This document shows, piece after piece, positions 11,448 through 26,460 of a stretch of DNA of 64,000 nt. The stretch spans positions 34,794,111-34,858,110 of the forward strand of contig CM060081.1 of NCBI GenBank assembly GCA_030533445.1. Direction: 5' to 3'. Position numbers and translations under genes: made by a program. The DNA comes from Cyprinodon diabolis. Taxonomy: Eukaryota; Chordata; Actinopteri; Cyprinodontiformes; Cyprinodontidae. The notes under the pieces are model-generated. The model saw only the letters and a program-made list of their open reading frames with translations, had not been told where the DNA came from and ran no database searches. How positions within the stretch are numbered: position 1 is the first letter of the stretch; each line of letters begins with the position of its first letter.

Positions 11448-13199
11448 AAAGAAAATCTAATTTAAAATGGGGTTAATTATACCAGAAAGGAGTTGTTTTT
11501 GAAAGTAATGCAAAGTAAATGTAGTTTAAGTAATTTCTTCTTAAGATAAAGTTATTCTTCATCCTTATCTTGCTATTGAAAATCAAAAAAATTTTCTCCT
11601 GTAATGCTAATTACTAGTTTCCCAGATACAAACTTCTGTGAATCAAAAACATCCCCCAACAACTGCAAAATGATTCCCATATTTCTACCAATCTTAGTAC
11701 TTAGATGTTTTATTCTAGAAAGAAGGATGGCTTTTATACAATGAGTGGGAATAGAGTCCAGCCTCCAGCAGTTCTCCTACTGCGAACCATCTGCGCAGGC
11801 AGACAACCTGTCAATCTCACAAATGGTGGTCTGTTGTGAGGTAGTCAATGATCCAGGAAGCTGTGAATGCATCCTCTTCCTTTTTTCAGGGATGCTGTTA
11901 TAGCAGTTTAGACTTAAACAACAACAACAAAACACTGGTATATAATCTTCAGAACAATGTGTAATTTGTCTAAAAGATAGCAGGATTGATGAAGATGGAA
12001 AATCCCCTATTCTAACCCAAGAATGATAACTATATTTCAGTGAGCCCCTACTATTCTTTTGTTTGATTTCTTTTAAAAGACTAAAACAGGCATCTCAGGA
12101 CTTTTCTTGATGTGTCATGTTAGAAAAAAAAATCCTTCATGGGTAGATTTAGTAACCACAACAAGACATGCCATCTTCCATGGCACCGTAATCTACCCAG
12201 ACTCAATTGCAGACTTAAGAAGTACTTTGTAATCCTAGATGTCTGTAAATTTTCAAGAAAATGAGGCTTACACCATGTTTGCCTGCAGCATGTTTTCTAT
12301 CTGCTGCTTCTTTACCTGATTAATGAAGATATACGGTTAGTAAGATGAGACATAAAGGGTTTCAGTGTTCGATATTAATCATTAGATATATATAGAGGTT
12401 GTGGTCCATGGTTGTGGTGCAACATCAGACTGTAAAGGGTATTGAGAATATGATGTCAGGGTCTGCAGATGTGAATGCTGAGCACAAACAGGCTTTTATA
12501 ACTCTGTCCAAGTTTCTACAGCTCTATTCCCCTATAACCTTGAAATTTGTGACCTTCTTCAACCCTGACCACACATTCTGGACATTATTGTGCTGGTGAT
12601 TGCCCTGTAGCTTTTTCCCCTTCACTTCTTTGCTTGCTCTCTGCTTGAGCTTCTACAAATTCTTCAATAACTCCTCGTCTTCCCCCTAGAAGCTTTCATC
12701 TTCATGTTCAACAATTTTTTTCAGCCCCTTTCAAATGATTAGAGTTGTGTGTCTCCTTGGGTATGTCTCTGTGAATGTGTTCATCTTGCCACTGCTGGAT
12801 CTTTGGCAGCTTGCTAAGAGCTGTTGTCATGCTGAAACATGAACCTTTGCCTGCTCTAAATTCCTAAAGATATGTTTAAAAAAATCTTTTTTAAGTGTTA
12901 TTCCATATTCCATCAATTGTGGAATAATAGTTATTTGCTAGAGTAATGACATATATTATCTTGTTTTGTACTATTTGTCAGATAACATTTTACTGGATTT
13001 GTGATATGTGATACGTTAACACAACGGGCTGCAAGGATATAAAGTTTAAACAAAGTACAATTTGAAACATGAGTGATATTGTATGTGCATTTGTATTTAG
13101 CTTCCTGAATAAGTCTCTGTCTTTTTTGACTCTTGAAGGAGCTGCTCTCAAACTCCCTACTCTCTCCCTCTTCATATCAACCCAAATTCAAACAATGGA
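11448..13199. other. non-coding intronic DNA
   Basis: Nothing recognised with confidence. A short stretch near 12825-12850 weakly recalls a Tc1 transposase gene but is too short to call. Confidence 0.4.
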
Positions 13200-13995
13200 T
13201 CTAGTCAGCTGGTCCCTCAATTCAATTGATCAAATTTTCTCAAGAGGAAGAAAGGGATAAAGGGACCCTTCCTGTCCTGCCGGGATATACTCCGTGTGAT
13301 ACACCATGGGCTCCTGGAAGGCTTGGAGGATGGTGTGTTTTACAATGTTGTCAGTGGAGGATTTCGAAGATGCATGGATTTTCGGATTTATGATACTCAG
13401 ATTTCTCCTGTTTGGAATTAGAGGATACATGATGTATCTGCAATTACAGAGGATGTTAGCGGCAATTTGGGCATTGATCAGGCTGCCGGCAGCAATTGAC
13501 ACGCTCACAAAGGCTGGGTGCGATTGAAAACAGGTTGGCTGCAGTGGTTGAACTTAAAGGTGAAATTGGATAATATCTTGGACATGCACACTTACTTCAA
13601 GGTGCAAAGTCAGAATATTGGATGTGCCATGTGGAGAAAGCAGGAAAAGACTTGAATGCTGACAGAAAATTCCTGTGCAGCCTGCCCTCAAAACAAAAAG
13701 TGTTATTTTGGATTCAGCGTCCCTCTTATGAAACCTCTCCTGGATACATCCAGAACTGTCGTGCCGGTTGATAAACTTCCATATAATCAAGAACAATGGC
13801 CTGTGGACAGCGTTCATGGACAAACTAAACATATTCATATACATACACAACTGAACTGATCCTCAAAAAGTCAGATTCACTCTTATGTGGCTCCAGCCTC
13901 CAATGTTTTCCTTCTGCTGAAATCTTTGTCTCGTGTTACATGTGCTTTTTTTGTGATCAGGTGTTTTTGATATCTCAAACTGTATCCTGTGAAGA
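13200..13995 (+). other. unclassified degenerate coding-like region
   Basis: A 73-codon frame at 13306-13527 (MGSWKAWRMVCFTMLS...) is rich in hydrophobic residues and could hold one or two membrane segments (about residues 8-50). It is followed, in another frame, by GAIENRLAAVVELKGEIG, which looks like an amphipathic continuation after a one-base shift. Further on, fragments such as FWIQRPSYETSPGYIQNCR appear, again out of frame. This pattern suggests a decayed mobile-element or processed gene, but I do not recognise the family. Confidence 0.35.
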
Positions 13996-14210
13996 ATAAA
14001 GAGTGAAATATGTTTTTTTCCCCCTCTCCCTCCCAAATGTGCCTCCTATCTTTGCAAAGAGATAATAAGCAGCGCTATAAGGGAACCGCCTCACGGTAGG
14101 GCCCTTGGCATCTGTAACAATGTGCCAACGGCAATGTTTTGTGGCATGCATGGCCTCAGTAAATAGTTCTCCTTGCAAGCCCCCCCACCCTAATGTATGT
14201 GATGTATGTA

Positions 14211-15654
<1,444 letters not shown>

Positions 15655-17616
15655 TTGTGTGTGTATGTATATGTTGCTGTTCAATCTTGTGATGGAGATG
15701 GTGGGGTTGGGCTTAGCTGCTTTCTAAACCTTTGCCAGCACTTAATAATCAACCAATTTTCATCAAAAAAAATATGAACTAATGTGGAGAGAAAAGTGAG
15801 CAATCATATAAACTGTGGACAAGGTAGGAGCAGACAATTTCCAGGGCTGTCTATTAAATGAACCACTAACAAACCCACCTTGTTAGTGACAGAATTGGGT
15901 GACATACTATCTACTCTTTGCATCTTCCTCTTGTCTGAGCATTTTCACTTTCCTTTTGTTGACTCAGTGAATGCTGTGTCTTGTCATCTCTACCTCCACT
16001 CGCTGTCTGTGAAAAGCTGTCTCCAGAGCAAGACTTAGCAGTTTAACGTATATACAGAGAAGGGTGTGGGCATTGAGAAATATTTCCAAAACAAATGAGC
16101 AGTGTTATAGATAGGTTGTTAATAACATGTATGTGTGTGATTATCTTTTTATTTCTCTCATCATTATTTTGTCAGTGATATAATTGTAGTACAGGTCAAT
16201 CAGAGGTCCCAAGAATCCTGCTACTTTTTCACCATTTTTCAGCCCTCCTGCCTTTCTACACAGTTTAAAGTTTACTTTTTACTTGGAATATCTCTATAGC
16301 ATAACTGCTGCTCCTATGTAATTTTCATATGAGCTTAGTCTATTTTTACTCTGCATGTATTAAGTGGTATAGATTATATACACATGCTAATAAAAACACA
16401 TTTTCAATGGGAGTATACATCTTACCTCACAAACATCACAGCCATCCAGTAGCATTTATGAATATAAAATAAAAAGTCTTATAATTTGTAGAAGAAAAAA
16501 ACAACTGTTACACTTTTTTTCCACGTATGCTGGGTGCTGCCTTCATATAAATTGCAATGTATATGTGAGGTTGAATAGAAAATATGATATTGTAGCCTAA
16601 AGGCAAATTTCCACTGGTGATAGAAAGCATAAACATGTGCTCAGGTATTAATATATAATGTCAATGTTCCACCCTGAAATAGGAGACTAACAAAAATGCA
16701 AAGGCAGGGGAAAAAGTATGCTCATTTAATTCAAACATCTTCAAATTGAAAGATACATATTTTTATTTCTGTCTGCTGCTCTGCATTCAGTTGATCAGCA
16801 GTTGTGTTAGGCTCTCACACACAGATGGGAGATCACACTAGAAATTAAAAGCCTAAAGTTGACCAAACTGGCAATGGACAAAAAAAACTAAACAACATGC
16901 TGAAGAACTCAGAATCAAGGGTCGACTTATTTGTTCCTGAAATAAAAAGCATCATAAAACATTTAGTAAAATGTCAGCTAATTATCTCTGGTGTGGAATA
17001 AATATGGCTGATATTTTCATTTGCAGTAGATTTGCTCTGTTTAAACCCCAGACAATTAGTTTGATACCCTCCTGACTTTTGAAATGAGAATGAATGCAAC
17101 GCTAAAAGAGCCGGTCTGAGGCCTCTTGCACAAGTTTATGAGTCTGTTAGTGATTTACAGCAGTTAAAAAAAGAGTTAAAACACAGCACCGCTGGCTTGT
17201 AAAAAGTCTAGTGGAAAAAAAGGATATTCAATACTCCTACCAACATTCCCCCAGTCTACTCACCCAAGCAACTTTGAAAGCAGGCTTGATATAAATATGC
17301 ATCCCTATGAATCAGAAGGTGAATGCTCATATTTACTTTTCTTGGGACGTACATTAGCAGAAAAAAACACAGGCCAGATTAAGGTTTGCAAGAGCTAACA
17401 TAGACAGAACCTACTTCTGGAAAAGGGTTTGCTTGGGTCTCAGTCCAAAACTAAGTTCAAGCTGCCACATTTGGACACATGGGGAGGGAGCATGTTTGTT
17501 ATTTAACAATTACATCCTTGAAGGTTAAAAAACAACTAAAAACAGCTGTGAAACCCAGAAATGTACTTGGATTGACACTGGTGAAGATTCTCAGTCATCC
17601 ACGACATAGTCATTAA
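15655..17616. other. non-coding intronic DNA
   Basis: No gene or clear repeat found. A 23-base motif that recurs elsewhere lies at 17578-17600. Confidence 0.45.
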
Positions 17617-17717
17617 AAAAAAAAGAAAATTAAAACAATCTACTGAACATTTTTTCCAAGTTTGAAAACAAATTTGGAAATAAAGTCCAGTAGATTGTTT
17701 TTAATTTTCTTTTTTTG
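17617..17717. repeat. A/T-rich double hairpin
   Basis: Arms of 29-30 bp (17617-17645 and 17688-17717), each containing CAATCTACTG or its complement, pair with a single one-base indel. A second hairpin nests inside (CCAAGTTTG, loop AAAA, CAAATTTGG). No target duplication is seen. It may be a small MITE. Confidence 0.7.
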
Positions 17718-20080
17718 GAAGTATTATGGTTGACTTGAATTTTATTTTCAGGCTTAAGTTCATTACATCAATTTTCTTTCCAGAAATAAATGTAAATGAA
17801 GTTAAACATCCTGCATCTGGACACCTCTTAATAAAGAACCAAATATTGGATGTTCTAATTTTTCTTACATTACCATAGGTGTGGTAACATGTAGAATAAA
17901 ACTTGGAGGAGTAAATGGGGCAACAGATGAGAAAACAGCAAAAACAAGCAAAAAATAAAAGATGTATATATCCGGGATGAACCCAATAAAGGACCATAAG
18001 ACTCACATTTCATTTTAAGGTGCAGGCAATTAACCTTGGCTGTGCTCAAACGCTGTTTCACCTTCCCCGCCTGTATCCTCCTTCACATCATGTTGAAGGT
18101 TATTAGTACATCTTCTTTACCTTTCTGTGCCAAATCTTTTGCCAGCTGTGTGGAAAGATAAGGGCCAAAAATCTAAAAATAACCTACTCTTTCTGCGCAC
18201 AGAGCATCCCATGTCATTCAAGGTGCTTCTTTGTGTCTGGATACAAACATCTTAAGATTGTGTGGTGAAACTGCACCTGATAGCATCATATTTCCTCTCT
18301 TACTTGCTGACTTGCTATTCTGTCTCTTTCTTTGACATTTCTTTGCATCATGTTCCCCACTTAAGTTATCCTTTTCCGCCCTTCCTTTCATACCTGGAAA
18401 CTTTCCTCCCATTTCCTTCTTTGGTAGTGTTTAGACATTTTATTTGTAAATAAAAAAGTATGGTCTAAATGTTCCTTATCTTCTACATTTTCCCTCAATC
18501 TGGTTTACCTTTATTTTACGATATCTTCTGAATTTGTCATGCACTACACTGCACACAGACTTCAAGAGGCTGCCTATATCAGTAATAACATGGACTGACT
18601 GCAGAGAAAATTGGTTATTTAAAAACCTGATAAACCAAACCCTTAATTTGAGACACTTTTTTGTTTTGTTTTGTCTGTTTTCCAAACTTTTCAGAAAAAA
18701 TCTGGAAATGCTTCTATTCTTTTATTTTTAATGCCATATAAAAAACAGTTTATATTAAAGAATAACATTTCTGGTAAATTACTAGTTATACTATTATACT
18801 AGATAGATAAAAGTCTCTAAATTCTTAAAATCTACATATTAGGCCATCCAGGCTTTTTGTGCTGTATGCCAGTTATTTGACCACTGTATAATTAGTTTTA
18901 TTTTTTATTTATTTATTTTTTTTCTGATAACCTTTGCCTTGCTGCAGAAACAATATGAATGCCCACAAAGTGAGGGGATAAACAATGCTTCTATTCTATT
19001 CTATTTCCAAAAAAAATGTCAAAAGATGTCAACAAAGATTGCAAAAAAAGTTGAGATCTTAAAGTAATACACTATAGCGTGGTTAAAATCCTGATCTCCC
19101 AGTCACCTGTCGTTGGATTGAACACCATTGCTGTTTTTAGTGGCTGTTGGACAGATGAATAATGATGAGGCAAAGAATCTAACTGTGGTGAAACAATGCC
19201 ATAAGAACATGTTTACAATGAAATACGTTTAACTTAGATTTTGTACCGTATTACTACACCGCCACCCCACCACCACCTTACTCGTTTAGAGCCTTCACAC
19301 AGATAAATATAATGATATGTTTGATAATTTCACATTAAATGCATGTATAGATCTCAGCAGGTCGCACTGATTACTGAATATCAACCCTGCACAATTTGTA
19401 TGAATATACACTCTGTGACGTGAATTTAGTTGCATCGACTTCCGTCTTTATGATGGGAAGTGACATATTCTGTAAAGAAGTCTGCTCATTTGTAGTTGTT
19501 TTGTGTGGCAGGGTTACTGCTACCCCCTCAAAGTTGCTTAGTGGCAGGAAAGCCATACAAACCCCTCGGGCCACGACAGAGGTGTCATTCAATGGGTAGT
19601 AAGTCAATGTATAATCACAAAAGTTATACAAATATTTTATGAAGGTTTAAATTTTACTAAGTGTGGGTTTAACAATATCTTACAGTCTGCAAAAAAAATA
19701 TTTTTTTTATTTTATTCCTTTATTTAACCAGGAAAAGTAACACCAATTAAATTTTTTTCATTTATGATTATCTCCAACTTAACATAACATGACCTGTTAC
19801 TTCTGCAAGAGTAGACTTGTCTGTAAAATATAAAAAATCCAAGCTTTTTACACCATTGGTGACTGTCACTTACAAAATATTTAAAAATAGTGAAACAAAT
19901 AAACCTTTTATCTCTTGGTTCTGACATTGAAAACATCAATAGACATCAAACTAGCAACTACATCAATATATTGTTGTAGTTGCAAGTTGGTTAATTTAAA
20001 AGAAAAACTAGGGATATACGAAAGCAGTTATTGAAATTGCTGCTTCGAAAAATCTTGCCTTCTTTGAAAAAAAACAACAA
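17718..20080. other. non-coding intronic DNA
   Basis: No gene recognised. Near 19723-19740 is TTTATTTAACCAGGAAAAGT, a motif familiar from dispersed vertebrate repeats, but I cannot set its bounds. Confidence 0.4.

Positions 20081-20164
<84 letters not shown>
20081..20164. repeat. (TA)n microsatellite
   Basis: A TA array with one early G interruption. Confidence 0.93.
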
Positions 20165-20168
<4 letters not shown>

Positions 20169-23100
20169 AAAACATAAACTTTTTCAGGTGCTAAACAAAA
20201 CTCTACCATAGGGGTGATCTCACTTGGAATCCCCTCATCTCTACACCCTTAAAAAAAGAACCAGCGCTCTCATCACAATCTGAAAGGATGAAGTGGGTAT
20301 ATATAACCAAAACTAGATTCTGCTTGTTTAAAAAAAAATATATTGACTTTTCCAGCACCCTACAAAGAGTCTGTGTGCTTGAAGGGAGAGAGTGATGAGA
20401 GACACTGAGAGTACCAGATTAAAGCAGAAATGCTTTTACATGATCTGACATGAAACAAAAGCCCAACCCAGTTGTCTTTTCACTGATTTTAAGGTATAGG
20501 AGATAAGGAGATGAACACACTTATTTAAAACATTTGTTTCAATGTCTGATTGCTGTCATGGTTTCTGCTGTAGGAAAGGCAGCATTGAACATATTTTCCG
20601 GGTAAAAAAAAAAAAAAAGATACTCAGGCTTGTTTTTAGTTATTTGTTAGTGGGGAGAAATAAACCTAAGAACAATTAGAGTGATGCTGAAGAAAAATGG
20701 ATCACAGCCCAGACAGCTGGAAAACAGTAGTAAATAGTCAAGCTCACTTCCTCTGGAGATAAACAAGTAGTTCTTAAAATGGTTTCTAAAACAGCTAATT
20801 AAATAATGGAAACACTATAATTGATTAGAAGGTACGGAATACAGAATGTAAGTGTAAATGTGAATGTTTAGCCACAGCATTTTCAATAAACTCCAAACAT
20901 CCTCATTCAAATATTGCCTTTGCTTTTTGCTTTCAAACCTCTAAAATCCTCTGGAGTCTAGAACGTCTGGCTTGGTGGTTGTTTTTTAGGTCAGATAGAG
21001 AATATCCTGAGATAATAGTTTATGCCTTTGTAAGTTTAGAGGCAGCAGATAACATCACAAAGAATGTATTTAAGAATATATTTCATATTGCAAAAGTTCT
21101 CAGGAGTATACTTTTGTTGCTCTCTAACTGTTATTGTTTTGCTTTTTAATGAATTTTTGACACGTACACAAGTTGTTTTAACTCTAATTTTATGTATTAA
21201 ATGAGATGTTGCTGAATGTTCCGCAAAATGGGTTATTGTATTGTATTTTATTATATTTATTAGATTTTATTATTATATAAAAAACAACAAAAAAATTAGA
21301 ACTGTAAATTTACAGTCATATATTTATATTACTGATTGTATATATTTATTTATTTTTTATTATTTTTCAAGGCTGCACTTTAAAAAAAGATCAAATTGTC
21401 CAGAGAGGTGTTCCAAATTAAATAATTTTTTGTTTTACACTTGTGTAAACAAAATGACAACTAAAATCTGTCCAAGTCTAAGTCTAAGATTTGCTGACAC
21501 AAAGCAGTTTTGATGGATAGAACACACAAAAGGTGACCCATTAAATTATATGTCAATTTCAGACAGCCATGCCATTGCAGAACCAAAACTAAACTGGAGG
21601 TCATTACTCTGGGCCAATTCTAAAACACACTAATTGAGTTTCAAAAAAGTACAATCGTTCAAAAGAACATTGATTACTTCATGCTGATTTTGTTTGCAGC
21701 ATACTAAATACTCACTATGTGTAGCAAATTATAAAAGGATTCTCTGACTTACTGTAAGGTTTAACAATATAAACTCTGATTTTTGGATAAAATATAAGTT
21801 CTAGAGAAGCTACCGTGAAGCAAATCCCTTTAAATAATTTTTTTTCATGAACTTAGAAAGTTTAAAGTTGTTTGTTTTTTATCACAGGGTCTATTTTTGA
21901 CTGAATAATATCCCGAGAGACTAATTTTATAAGAAACTGAAATATAACTTTGATTAACTTCAATACTGTATGTGAGTGAATGAGTAGCTCTATGCTAATG
22001 CACACTGCACTAAAATGCATCAATAATGTTTACTATTTAAATACCCAATTAAGGCTTATAGGTACACAGAGACTAACCTGTCATAAGCCAGATTGATACG
22101 TTGTAAAATTCAAATTGAACTACATGTATTCATCTTGAAAGCCTCCTGTCGAAAGTGTTCAAAAAAGGGAAGGACATTCCGTACAATTCTTCGAGCTGAT
22201 TGGATAAATCAAATAGCATATGCCTCTTGTGTCGAGCTTTTAAGAGTTAATGGATAAATCAAACTCTTGCCAAATCCAGTCGGGAGGAATGTGTAAACAT
22301 TTTTCCGATCCACAAAGGCAAGAATCTTATCCTTTTACTTGTTTTCACAAAAGAAATATAGTTTATTCCAGCTAAAATATCTTTGCCACATTTACTTTGC
22401 TACAGCCTTCCACCTGTGATTGACGCCTTGACTTCATACATGTCACTGCATCTCACTGGTTTAAACCTTTCTGTTTTGAGGCTTATGCATCTGTTGTGAA
22501 TTCACAGGCCTCCTTACAATTTATCTTGCTTGCAAGGTAATCCAAGGACAATTCTAATATTACAAAAAATAGCTGCTACACAAATGAGGCCCTAAGAAAT
22601 AAGTTTTGTCTGAAAAATGAAATTTTTGGTTTGTTATGAGCATTTTCTAAAATGTTTATTCTCAAAATGGAGAGAAAGGAAATGCCTTCTTTTACCCAAT
22701 AAAGTTTTTAATCAGATGGTAAACATTAAAATATCATCTGTATAGAAGAAAGATACATTTATTAAGCTTTTTAAAAGACACCTGTATTTCATTTACAGTG
22801 AGAATTATAACTTTAAAGTTGCATGCATTTTTCTTTTATTAAATAAAACTTTAAGATGTGAACACATACACCATTCACAACATTTCATTTAAGTCTGCAA
22901 TAAAACAGTGATTCAGTTCTACCTTTGCTCTGCTCTGAACAAGGATAACTTGGTTTTCTAAAGCTGCAATAATCCTCCATCAGCACCTCACTTAAAACAT
23001 TTTCAGCTTCTTCGTTGATTCCACAAGGACTATACTGTATGACTCAGCAAATACAGCCAAGAAATGATTTTTTCACTTTTTGTCCAACTGATGATCTTTG

Positions 23101-23880
23101 CATAATGGAGTTTGTAGCAAGATGTGATGAAAACAAATTTTGAAAGAGCTGTTCTAAAGCTTTATTGAATTGCGACTTTTTTGAATGTCCTAATACTTAA
23201 TGACTGATCTTGAAGTTGCATGCTTTGCTTTGTTTGTGCAGTTTGTTCAACCTCAACTAAATATGCCCTGAAATAAGGTGTGGACTTGCTTCTGATTGAG
23301 CTGCTATTTGGCCTTAATTGGGATCAAACTACTTTGAGAATTACTGCCACAAATCAAACAAAGAACATGCAAAGATTCCAATAGAATTTCAGCACCAGTT
23401 AATCCCTGATTAATTGTTCTTTCCCCTTTATAAATCCTACGTACACAACTTGAATTGTTTTATTTTACATTACACTGTATATTTTCATTTGCATCTTCAT
23501 CAATTCTATGCCTGTCTGTATTAATTATCACAAAAGCAAATTCCTTGTATGTGTAAAACACGACTTGGCCATTATGATCCACTCGAAACACATTGAGTCA
23601 GGTTCTACCATTCTTTCTTTCAAATGTTCACACATTCATACAGCAATAAACTGATCGGTAGCAAAATTATTTTTCATTGCTTCTTCAAGAAAACTTTGCC
23701 ATGTGGTGGAAAAAGCTGCCAAGCTTGGGTTTCATTATTAATACATAAACAACCATATTTACAAAACACTTAGCAGGTTCCTTATTGGCAGAATGTCGGC
23801 CTGCTGGGGAGGGTGTACCCAAACTCAGAATATTGTTGAGGCAGCTACAAGCTGCTGAAAGGAAAGAAAATCTGACTATA
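20165..23880. other. non-coding intronic DNA
   Basis: A 3.7-kb stretch with no coding signal, RNA gene or recognisable mobile element. I looked for the missing Kv4 exon starting YGDMVP on the minus strand and did not find it. Confidence 0.45.
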
Positions 23881-23882
23881 TA

Positions 23883-25130
23883 CACTATATTGCCAAAAGT
23901 ATTTGCTCACCTGCCTTGACTCACATATGAGCTTAAGTGACATCCCGTTCCTAATCCATAGGGTTCAATATGACGTCGGTCCACCCTTTGCAGCTAGAAC
24001 AGCTTCAACTCTTCTGGGAAGGCTGTCCACAAGGTTTAGGAGTGTGTTTATGGGAATTTTTGACCATTCTTCCAGAAGCGCATTTGTGAGGTCGCACACT
24101 GATGTTGGACGAGAAGGCCTGGCTCTCAGTCTCCGCTCTAATTCATCCCAAAGGTGTTCTATCGGGTTGAGGTCAGGACTCTGTGCAGGCCAGTCAAGTT
24201 CATCCACACCAGACTCTGTCATCCATGTCTTTATGGACCTTGCTTTGTGCACTGGTGCACAGTCATGTTGGAAGAGGAAGGGGCCAGCTCCAAACTGTTC
24301 CCACAAAGTTGGGAGCATGGAATTGTCCAAAATGTCTTGGTATGCTGAAGCATTCAGAGTTCCTTTCACTGGAACTAAGGGGCCAAGCCCAGCTCCTGAA
24401 AAACAACCCCACACCATAATCCCCCCTCCACCAAACTTTACACTTGGCACAATGCAGTCAGACAAGTACCGTTCTCCTGGCAACCGCCAAACCCAGACCC
24501 GTCCATCAGATTGCCAGATGGAGAAGCGCGATTCGTCACTCCAGAGAACGCGTCTCCACTGCTCTAGAGTCCAGTGGCGGCGTGCTTTACACCACCGCAT
24601 CCGACGCTTTGCATTGCACTTGGTTATGTATGGCTTGGATGCAGCTGCTCGACCATGGAAACCCATTCCATGAAGCTCTCTGCGCACTGTTCTTGAGCTA
24701 ATCTGAAGGCCACATGAAGTTTGGAGGTCTGTAGTGATTGACTCTGCAGAAAGTTGGCGACCTCTTCGCACTATGCGCTTCAGCATCCGCTGACCCCGCT
24801 CCGTCAGTTTACGTGGCCTACCACTTCGTGGCTGAGTTGCTGTCGTTCCCAAACACTTCCATTTTCTTATAATACAGCTGACAGTTGACTGTGGAATATT
24901 TAGGAGCGAGGAAATTTCACGACTGGATTTGTTGCACAGGTGGCATCCTATCACAGTTCCACGCTGGAATTCACTGAGCTCCTGAGAGCGACCCATTCTT
25001 TCACAAATGTTTGTAAAAACAGTCTGCATGCCTAGGTGCTTGAATTTATACACCTGTGGCCATGGAAGTGATTGGAACACCTGATTCCAATAATTTGGAT
25101 GGGTGAGCAAATACTTTTGGCAATATAGTG
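23883..25130 (-). mobile_element. Tc1/mariner element with 29-bp terminal inverted repeats, apparently complete
   Basis: The element is 1248 bp, flanked by TA at 23881-23882 and 25131-25132. The terminal repeats start CACTATATTGCCAAAAGTAT and are identical over 29 bases. A complete transposase frame lies inside on the minus strand. Elements with these ends are widespread in bony fishes, as far as I recall. Confidence 0.95.
23965..24996 (-). CDS. Tc1-like transposase, 343 aa, intact frame
   Basis: A DD34E transposase starting [17 protein letters not shown] at 24996. An upstream in-frame ATG at 25149 lies outside the element and is not the real start. Helix-turn-helix regions occupy about 1-110. 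The catalytic triad is D154 in [11 protein letters not shown]245 in [11 protein letters not shown] and E280 in [13 protein letters not shown], with 34 residues between the last two. It ends AAKGGPTSY. No stop or frameshift is seen, so the element could be autonomous. It is clearly a different Tc1 family from the 5.5-kb copy and related to, but distinct from, the 14.3-kb copy. Confidence 0.93.
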   Translation of the reverse strand: MGRSQELSEFQRGTVIGCHLCNKSSREISSLLNIPQSTVSCIIRKWKCLGTTATQPRSGRPRKLTERGQRMLKRIVRRGRQLSAESITTDLQTSCGLQISSRTVRRELHGMGFHGRAAASKPYITKCNAKRRMRWCKARRHWTLEQWRRVLWSDESRFSIWQSDGRVWVWRLPGERYLSDCIVPSVKFGGGGIMVWGCFSGAGLGPLVPVKGTLNASAYQDILDNSMLPTLWEQFGAGPFLFQHDCAPVHKARSIKTWMTESGVDELDWPAQSPDLNPIEHLWDELERRLRARPSRPTSVCDLTNALLEEWSKIPINTLLNLVDSLPRRVEAVLAAKGGPTSY

Positions 25131-25379
25131 TATTCAGGTGCTTGTGCACCTTGTCTTTAAGGACCTTTGTGAAAACTTAGATGTCATTAACATACAACCA
25201 AGCAGATGATTTTCTAGGAATGCATTTCTTAAACTTAAATGAAAAATTATTACATAATTTATCTGTCTAGCTAAAATAGGTAACAAACCAGTAATTGATT
25301 TGTCATGAAATAAGTTGTTCTTGTCTTTTCCGTTGCCTGTGGAGCTGTTTGACAGTTGCCTTTTGTATCTCTGCTTCTT

Positions 25380-25560
25380 TTTCTATGATCTGCTTCTGTC
25401 TCTTTGAATCCCAGTCGGCCTCGGCAGATGGCCACTCAAACTGAGTCTTTTTCCTTTCCACAGTCGCTACAAGCATGCTCAGTGTATGGGACTGCCGCCA
25501 AGTCAATTGGTCGATGCAATCAACTGGTTATCCTAAGATAGAAAACTTTTAATCAATTGC
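25380..25560 (+). repeat. L2-type LINE 3'-tail fragment
   Basis: Contains CAGTCGCTACAAGCATGCTC, GATGCAATCAACTGG and AGATAGAAAACTTTT in the order seen in teleost L2-type 3' ends. It is truncated before the terminal repeats. Confidence 0.5.
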
Positions 25561-25880
25561 ACTTTATAATCTGGTTGTTTCCTGCCGAGGTCTAAGTGCC
25601 AAAGACAAAGTAATTGTATCAATATTTCTTCCAATTGTCTTTTCTCTTCATGTGAGTTTTTCAGATTGAAATGTAGTTTGTCAGTGTGAAAGCCACCTCT
25701 ATAGATATGCTACGGTTCCAGATGAATCAGCCCAGTTTGATGGTTAGAGGAAACACTTTTTCATTTTTCACTCACATGATGTGCTACTGCTTTGACGATT
25801 AACTGATACAACATCACACCATGCAGAGCAAAGAGTTGTGATATTACCCAGTTTCTTAATTATCTGCCTAAAGATGGTCA

Positions 25881-25914
25881 AATCTAATGGACATAGATGT
25901 ATGTCCATTAGATT
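25881..25914. repeat. perfect 15-bp hairpin
   Basis: AATCTAATGGACATA, a loop of GATG, then the exact reverse complement. Too short for a usual microRNA precursor. Confidence 0.85.
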
Positions 25915-26314
25915 AGAAGATTAGAAGTTGTATGTTGTCAACATGATAAACGGGGAAATGTTTGGTCACATAAGAGAAAGCCAAGAGGAAAATCCAGAGA
26001 GCTTAGGTCATTAAGCTTGCCTGAAACCTTTGCACACTCAATTCCGTTTAAATGAGTTTAGGTGTTAAATTAACCTGTGTTGTAGGTAAATTAAATTCCA
26101 GAGCTATCATTAAAAAGGTTTCTATTAAAGAGCTATGTGTTGGGAAATTGCTCAAAGAGCATCTTGGCGTGATTAAGGCATGAATATTTCTAATTCTGAC
26201 CCACTGCACTCAGTTTGACCCCATGGGGTTCAGAACCACAACAAAACATCCCATTAATTTCATCTGAATGCTCTCTGCTTATAGAAAAGGACAGCAATTT
26301 GTAACTCAATTTGT

Positions 26315-26460
26315 GAGTCAATGCAATCAACTGGTTTTCCTTAGATAGAAAACTTTATATCAATTTGACTGTATGATCTGGTTGAACTGTAAAGTGCCTT
26401 GAGATGACATGTGTTGTGAATTTGGCGCTATATAAATAAACTGAATTGAATTGAATTGAA
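26315..26460 (+). repeat. L2-type LINE 3' tail, copy 1 of a near-identical pair
   Basis: This 146-bp unit runs from GAGTCAATGCAATCAACTGG to a (TTGAA)n-type tail. It differs at one aligned base from the copy at 26916-27062 and begins at the same point. Confidence 0.75.

Noticed and set aside
12820..12860. Short resemblance to a Tc1 transposase gene (TGTCATGCTGAAACATGAAC)
   Set aside because: Only a few dozen bases match and neighbours do not, so chance cannot be excluded.
19700..19760. TTTATTTAACCAGG motif of dispersed vertebrate repeats
   Set aside because: I could not define borders or a family, so it is not listed as an element.
25003..25149. N-terminal extension of the 23.9-kb transposase frame to 394 residues
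   Set aside because: The upstream ATG lies beyond the element's right end (25130), and the family start is MGRSQELS at 24996.
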